Shown: in pieces, positions 59,167-64,000 of the stretch | How the letters are laid out: each line of letters opens with the position of its first letter | Numbering within the stretch: the first letter of the stretch is position 1 | Origin: Oxytricha trifallax | Taxonomy: Eukaryota > Ciliophora > Spirotrichea > Sporadotrichida > Oxytrichidae | DNA: 64,000 bases | Direction: 5' to 3' | Assembly (NCBI GenBank): GCA_000711775.1 | Contig: ARYC01000254.1 | Location: forward strand, 87,857-151,856 | Notes under the pieces: model-generated | Database searches by the model: none | Seen by the model: only the letters and a program-made list of their open reading frames with translations | What the model was told of the DNA's origin: nothing | Translations under genes and position numbers: made by a program

Positions 59167-60057
59167 TGTAAGTGTTCTGACCGACACCCGACCCCCCGTC
59201 CCCTAAAATATCCTATTTCATATCAAATTTTTTATCATTAGGGTCTAAATCGATTTCCTTCTTGACTTCTCGACATAATAAATTTTATTTTTTTATATAT
59301 AAAATTTCATAAATTTATCAAAATTTTTAAATTCTATATTAATGCCTTATATGATTTGATTTTTAAGTTTTGATAGGTTTCACAATATTTTTCAACATTT
59401 TTTTGCCTATCCTTTGTGAAAAATAAATAAAAAATAATTTTCCATTAAAAATATTACAATTTAATTTATAATTAATTTTTATTGACTACCATTCACAAAT
59501 TTTATTCTAAAATATTTTTCGCATAAATCAACTTCATTCGACTTAATTATAAGAAAAAGTATGATTAATTTTTCAAATTAAATAATTTCAAAATTTTGAA
59601 TTTTTTCCATTAACAAATTCAAAATTTTGAAATTATTTAATTTGAAAAATTAATCATACTTTTTCTTATAATTAAGTCGAATGAAGTTGATTTATGCGAA
59701 AAATATTTTAGAATAAAATTTGTGAATGGTAGTCAATAAAAATTAATTATAAATTAAATTGTAATATTTTTAATGGAAAATTATTTTTTATTTATTTTTC
59801 ACAAAGGATAGGCAAAAAAATGTTGAAAAATATTGTGAAACCTATCAAAACTTAAAAATCAAATCATATAAGGCATTAATATAGAATTTAAAAATTTTGA
59901 TAAATTTATGAAATTTTATATATAAAAAAATAAAATTTATTATGTCGAGAAGTCAAGAAGGAAATCGATTTAGACCCTAATGATAAAAAATTTGATATGA
60001 AATAGGATATTTTAGGGGGGGGTACGGGGGGGTCGGGTGTCGGTCAAAACATGTAAG
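59167..60057. mobile_element. Foldback element B with 6-bp target duplication
   Basis: The left arm (59173-59603) and right arm (59615-60051) form a nearly perfect palindrome with an 11-nt loop. The ends are GC-rich: TGTTCTGACCGACACCCGACC on the left and its inverse with TTTTG on the right. Flanked by TGTAAG at 59167-59172 and 60052-60057. The blocks TTTCATATCAA-TTTTTTATC, AGGGTCTAAATC and TCTCGACAT are shared with element A at 8435-9378, so both belong to one family. It carries no gene and lies in an IES region of gene 3. Confidence 0.88.
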
Positions 60058-60164
60058 GAATCAATTTACCAAGATTTTATTTTAAAACAGAAATTGCTTC
60101 TTTATAAATTTCCTAAAATATACTAATTTTGTTTTAAAATTATTATTTAGAAATTTTACTGAAA

Positions 60165-60340
60165 TCAAGTCTGAGGCTAAAGCAACTAGAGAGAAGTTAA
60201 ATTTGAAAAGCTTAAACTCTGACTATTGGTACATCATTCTAAGTTTCTTCCTCAAGGGATCTAACCTTTACACTGAATGGAACAGCTTGCTTTGCCTCTT
60301 TCACCTATTGCTGAAAATGAATAACTTTGTGTTTTTTTTG
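60165..60340 (-). CDS. Possible MDS of an unrelated minus-strand gene
   Basis: This stretch is clearly less AT-rich. On the minus strand one frame reads VKEAKQAVPFSVKVRSLEEE then TQNDVPIVRVQAF, a plausible soluble protein segment. The plus strand is also open (DYWYIILSFFLKGS...), so the strand is not certain. It has no counterpart in genes 1 and 2 and may be an MDS of a different macronuclear gene lying between parts of gene 3. Confidence 0.4.
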
Positions 60341-60714
60341 TAATTAGTGAAATAGACAGACATATTACTATAATAAATGACATTCAAATTTTTGAGATTA
60401 CATTAATATGAAGAAAAAAATTAATAGAAATTTATTAGAATTGTTTCTTTATTGTCATTATATGTTATCATAGATTTGAAATAATGTAATATATATGAAA
60501 TTTTATAGAATTTAAAATTTTATTTTTTTTTACAATTAGATTAATAACTCTTCTTTTATTCATAGATATTAGTTGTAGTAGTAAAATTCTTTAGGTAAAT
60601 TAAAAATAAATGCATGATTAATTTCATAGATACTATTAAAAATATATAAAAAAAGAATAAAATCTATAAATGGAATTTAGATTATAATAAATCAAAAATT
60701 TTGTTAATTAACTG

Positions 60715-60835
60715 CATTCACTGTGTTAGATGAGCTTATCTGGTAACTATCTGGCTCCCAAGTTTTAAGAATTTCATTACTTATTAAAAGATAATTCTCC
60801 CACAACAGATTAGTGTACTATAATCATTGTTAGAG
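60715..60835 (-). CDS. Possible second MDS of the minus-strand gene
   Basis: Minus frame: NLLWENYLLISNEILKTWEP, then DSYQISSSNTVNAVN, in DNA less AT-rich than its flanks. It may join with 60165-60340; no pointer pair was identified. Weak evidence. Confidence 0.35.
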
Positions 60836-61204
60836 TCGAACTTAATAATTATTTATAATCATTACTCTCAACAAATAGAAATCTTTTGCTTTTTCTGTAA
60901 TTCTTGATACTCTGATTTGAACATTTAATCATATCAAATACTGAAAAAACAATTTATAAAGCGATGTTTTTTATAAAATTCTTTTGATTTTATAATAACT
61001 GTCTAAAAAAACTCCGAATGCAACAACTTAATTGATGATTGCTTAAGTATTGATTATGAAATTAGAAAATTAGCACCAAAAAAAAATTGAATCAATTTTA
61101 ATTAAATTTAATTGCTAATTTGTTAAGTTCTCTGAAATTTTGAAGGAAAAAATACTTTTAAAGTCTAACAGTATTTAATAGTTACTATCAATTGCATTTT
61201 AATT

Positions 61205-61369
61205 AATAAATTAATATCTGATTATTCTACAAAGTAATATGAGCTGTTATTTTGTGGATCTAATGATGGATTTTCTTCATACAAATTTCACGAATTGTGT
61301 GACAACTAGGGACCTACTGTGACATTCATTCTTAGTGAATATGGATTAGTATTCGGAGGGTACGCATCT
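61205..61369 (+). CDS. Gene 3: TLDc domain, first part (MDS)
   Basis: Encodes SDYSTKQYELLFCGSNDGF, then HELCDNQGPTVTFILSEYG and LVFGGYAS, and ends with pointer CATCT (61365-61369). Only Arg-to-Asn in SRDGF departs from the other two genes. The left edge is approximate. Confidence 0.85.
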
Positions 61370-61524
61370 TTAAATGTATTTATAAAAAACCATTCCTGTT
61401 AAATTCTTAATATAAGGAAGTGCTTAGAGCGTTCCTTATCCTTTCCATTTTTTATAAATATAAAAATATAAATAAATTAATATCACATTTAAATATAAGA
61501 ATATTTACTATCACTGTAATACTC

Positions 61525-61945
61525 ATCGAGAGACAGCCTTTTGAAATATTGTCTCGAGATACAACGTTTTAAAAGGTTTCTCTCGATCCTATTTTTAATA
61601 TATATTAATATTTCATATTTAAATTCTTTTAATCTAAATGGAATTAACTTAAATCAAAAATGATTTAGAATAATGATCTATTTTGTTATTTAAACTATTT
61701 TTTTTTCCATTAATACAATTAAAGACTCAATAAAAGGCACCCTAAAAATCCATAAGGATTTATGCTTAGTTCCTTAAGGAATTGAATATATTTGCAGAGA
61801 TTATTACTAAATTATATAAAACCTTAATTAGCTCATATTAATCACAAGTTAAAGTATCATTATATATAACCATAATATAGTTAAATAGACAAAATCTCAA
61901 TATAATGAGTCGAGAGACAACCTTTTTAAACGTTGTCTCTCGTTC
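61525..61945. repeat. GAGAGACAACC hairpin motifs
   Basis: CGAGAGACAACC...GTTGTCTCTCG at about 61913-61945 is a perfect 11-bp stem with a short AT loop. Near 61527-61590 the same words occur as GAGAGACAGCCTTTT and AAAAGGTTTCTCTCG. They may be ends of a small element inside the IES. Confidence 0.6.
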
Positions 61946-62057
61946 ATTTTTACAGATAATTTTTCTACAACAATAACTCTAGCTACTGTCAAGATTATGA
62001 ATAAATTAAGCTATCAAAATTTCATATGATTTGGATGCTTATAATTAAATTAAAAAA

Positions 62058-62495
62058 TATGAGGGCGAGAGTTTCTTGCCCCAAAATATTTTATTTACCA
62101 AGGGGTGATATCTTTCAGCAAAAAGGCAGTTTTCAACCCTATATATACATAAAAATATAAACATTTATAAATTTCTTTTAATTTTTTTCATCAATTATGA
62201 TATAATTATTCATCATCTAGCATAAAATATTATATCTTCCTTGATGAAAATTTCAAATTTAAATAAATATCACGCTAATTATTAATTAAAAACAATTAAC
62301 TTAACAATATTTTTTACATTATGTAAGACAATGAAAAATTATAAACCTTTAATTTTATATATTAAAAATTGTTTCATATAAAATTTTGGTTATTTAAATT
62401 CAGATTAAGATATATATAATAATATAAAGCCAAATATATAAATTTGATTGTTATGGCAGGAAAATTCCCCCACCCAAAATAAGAATGCTATATTT
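62058..62495. repeat. Repeat unit related to the MITE interior
   Basis: Starts near GGGCGAGAGTTTCTTGCCCC and ends near GGCAGGAAAATTCCCCCACCC, an imperfect inverted pair. Internal blocks (CTAGCATAAAATATTATAT, AATTATTAATTAAAAACAA) follow the same order as in 21400-21830. A decayed small element nested in the IES. Confidence 0.45.
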
Positions 62496-62722
62496 TTAAA
62501 ATTAGATTTGAAATTTTTTTGCAGATTAATTTAATTATAATATTAATATTATTTATACTAGTTATTAACTTAGTATAATTAACTATTCACAATTAAATAT
62601 TACTTTTTTTTTTATATATTGATTAATATGAAATAAATATAAAAAAGTTTTTTTTGTTGTTGATCATTTGAATTTTTAATTTTAAGTTATTATTCACTAT
62701 AAATACTATTATATTTTAATTA

Positions 62723-62755
62723 CATCTATACCATGGACATCACCTAATGGTCAAT
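62723..62755 (+). CDS. Gene 3: TLDc domain continues, cut by TBE
   Basis: Encodes SIPWTSPNGQ directly after the CATCT pointer and stops at AAT (62753-62755), where a TBE begins. The remainder of the domain must lie beyond the TBE, outside the window. Confidence 0.8.
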
Positions 62756-62875
62756 CAAAACCCCAAAACCCTTTCAGTAGTTTGATTTAGTTTTTGATTG
62801 ATAAAAGTAGACTATTAGTGCATACTTTATTAGGGTTTTAATAGGGTTTATGTAGGGGTTTAATGTTTAAATGTT

Positions 62876-63942
62876 ATGAATAGTAGTGTGTATTAGAGGG
62901 GTTTGGGGTCAGTTTATGACAGTGAGTATATAGATTTATTGTTTAAGCTGCGTTATGGATGTGATTAATATGGTGATCACTCAGACCTATTCTTAATTAT
63001 ACATCAATAGCAAGTCTACTTCATAAATCTCCTGCAACTGTGAGGTCTCACTGTCTATTAGCATTGAATTTAAAGAGATAGCAGCTTAATTCTAAGCCTA
63101 AAAGACCTCGAAAATTTTAGCAGCATCATATTGACTATCTTATTAATGATAAGACTCTTAAATACTGGGCTCATTTCTCTCTAGCCTAGAGGGCTGTGAT
63201 GTTTCATCGCCAATTTCCTGAGCTTCACATATCTGCTTAATCGATAGCTAACATATATAAAAAGAACGGAATATCTTACAAGACAGTCAATCGCATTAAG
63301 AGAGTGATTGACTTTAATGTTCCATTTTATAAGGATAATTTAAATTATATATTCGATTAAATGCAGAGGGCTATTACTAATAATATTAAGTTCATACACG
63401 CTGATGAGGCAGTATTCACGTTTAATACCTTCATATCAAGGTCTTGGTATAAAAGATATAGCAACATTGAAGTATATGATTAAAAGGTTAAGGTTTAAAC
63501 TCATGCTATACTTGGTGGAATAAGCGAAGATAATGGCCTCGAGACTTATGTTATCCACCCTCGCTCAATAAAGACCGAATAATACATTAATTTCATACAA
63601 TAGCTTAGAGATAAGTACGGTGACTAAGAGATTATTCTATTTGTAGATAACTTATCTGTCCACAAAACTAAAGATACAAGGAAAGAATATGAAAGGCTAA
63701 AAATAACACCTGTATTTAATGTTCCCTACAGTCCTCAGTTCAATGGTATTGAATTATATTGGGGGTTATTGAAAGGTCATTATAAGAAATTGCTACTCTA
63801 TCACTTGATGCAGGACTTAAAGATAGATACAGTAGATTTTATTAAGAGTGCTGCTAAGAGAGTCAGCGATGATAAAGCTAAAGTACGTGCAAGAGAAGGG
63901 AGATTTTGTGTTTATAAATAAGTTTTAGATTTAAACGAATGA
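62876..63942 (+). CDS. TBE DDE transposase, nearly intact
   Basis: From ATG 62876-62878 (MNSSVYQRGLGSVYDSEYID) to TGA 63940-63942. The length of 1,067 bp shows one missing base, placed near 62985 by comparison with the other TBE (DHS / RPILNYTSIA). From there the frame is clean. The N-terminal half has an HTH-like ATVRSHCLLAL region. Catalytic blocks: FIHADEAVFTFN (Asp), ILFVDNLSVHKT (Asp) and PYSPQFNGIELYWGLLK (Glu), of the IS630/Tc1/mariner type. About 355 aa is the size of the 42-kDa TBE transposase, which in Oxytricha is needed for genome rearrangement. The single indel may be a read error or a recent lesion. Confidence 0.88.
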
Positions 63943-63957
63943 ATAAGTTCACATATT

Positions 63958-64000
63958 AAATTTTCCTGTAAAGGGAATTGGCTTCTCTTTCTTTTCTTCC
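63958..64000 (-). CDS. TBE 22-kDa-type ORF, C-terminal end
   Basis: The minus strand encodes a Glu/Lys-rich EEKKEKPIPFTGKF segment matching the EEKKEKPNPLMGQF end of the ORF at 35258-36044. It is cut by the window edge. Confidence 0.7.

Larger units (their letters stand above)
61370..62722 (+). other. IES of 1,353 bp in TLDc domain, pointer CATCT
   Basis: Bounded by CATCT at 61365-61369 and 62723-62727. The join reads GGYASIPWTSPNGQ in frame. Inside lie hairpin motifs (about 61525-61590 and 61908-61945) and a repeat-like unit (62058-62495). It is the longest of the three IESs at this protein position. Confidence 0.88.
62753..64000. mobile_element. Second TBE transposon (left part, runs off window)
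   Basis: Starts at 62756 with CAAAACCCCAAAACCC after AAT. Beyond the telomere-like end its terminal repeat differs from the TBE at 33106, so it belongs to another subfamily. Seen from this end the order is transposase (plus), then the end of the 22-kDa ORF (minus, 63958-64000), as in the other TBE. About 1.25 kb is visible; the kinase ORF and far end are outside. Confidence 0.92.

Noticed and set aside
1..64000. Standard genetic code
   Set aside because: Under it every conserved gene breaks at many TAA/TAG codons, while TGA falls at consistent ends; TAA/TAG as Gln restores full family-length proteins.
1..64000. Euplotes-type code (TGA as Cys)
   Set aside because: TGA marks the conserved end of all intact genes, and TAA/TAG are needed as sense codons, which Euplotes does not use that way.
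1..64000. tRNA, rRNA or other structured RNA genes
   Set aside because: No cloverleaf with conserved A and B boxes or rRNA-like GC-rich conserved blocks was recognised by eye; a covariance-model scan would be needed to exclude them.

Overview
The window looks like micronuclear (germline) DNA of a hypotrichous ciliate of the Oxytricha/Stylonychia/Tetmemena type. It is extremely AT-rich. Its genes read through many in-frame TAA and TAG codons as glutamine and end only at TGA. It carries TBE transposons, whose ends are C4A4 telomere-like repeats flanked by AAT. Its conserved genes are cut by AT-rich segments bounded by short direct repeats (pointers), the signature of internal eliminated sequences (IESs) between macronuclear-destined segments (MDSs). 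No species is named.

Region 1 (about 1-32.9 kb) is a tandem array, all on the minus strand, of a gene family of about 220 aa. Each member has an N-terminal Cys zinc-binding module (CxxC...C...CxxC), a long coiled coil and a conserved C-terminus (PEQFNPQNQ-like) ending in TGA. Ten copies are uninterrupted, two more distant relatives (4916-5929 and 27690-28346) are also open, and about ten copies are broken or fragmentary. No IES was found inside any intact copy. The array is interrupted by a C-rich unassigned stretch (6.8-8.35 kb), a 944-bp foldback element (8.4-9.4 kb), a TBE remnant (12.5-12.9 kb), a Merlin-type MITE (21.2-22.3 kb) and a 1.7-kb Merlin/IS1016-like transposon (29.8-31.5 kb).

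Region 2 (about 33-62.8 kb, plus strand) holds three tandem paralogous genes with the order RING-like finger, B-box, coiled coil, TLDc domain: gene 1 (about 33.0-43.26 kb), gene 2 (44.98-53.81 kb) and gene 3 (54.97 kb to beyond the window's right part). They are broken into MDSs by IESs of 28 bp to 1.35 kb. Several pointers can be read and the joins restore conserved motifs. All three share one IES position, inside the TLDc motif GGY(A/T)S. A complete 4,109-bp TBE (33106-37214) sits in the RING region of gene 1. A second TBE (62756 to beyond the end) interrupts the TLDc domain of gene 3. A second foldback element lies in gene 3 at 59173-60051.

TBE content: a C2H2 zinc-finger/protein-kinase ORF, a 22-kDa-type ORF and a DDE transposase. 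All three are damaged in the complete TBE. The transposase of the right-hand TBE has one apparent 1-bp frameshift near its N-terminus. With only TGA as stop, long open frames arise easily by chance, so calls rest on conserved motifs and paralogue agreement rather than on ORF length.
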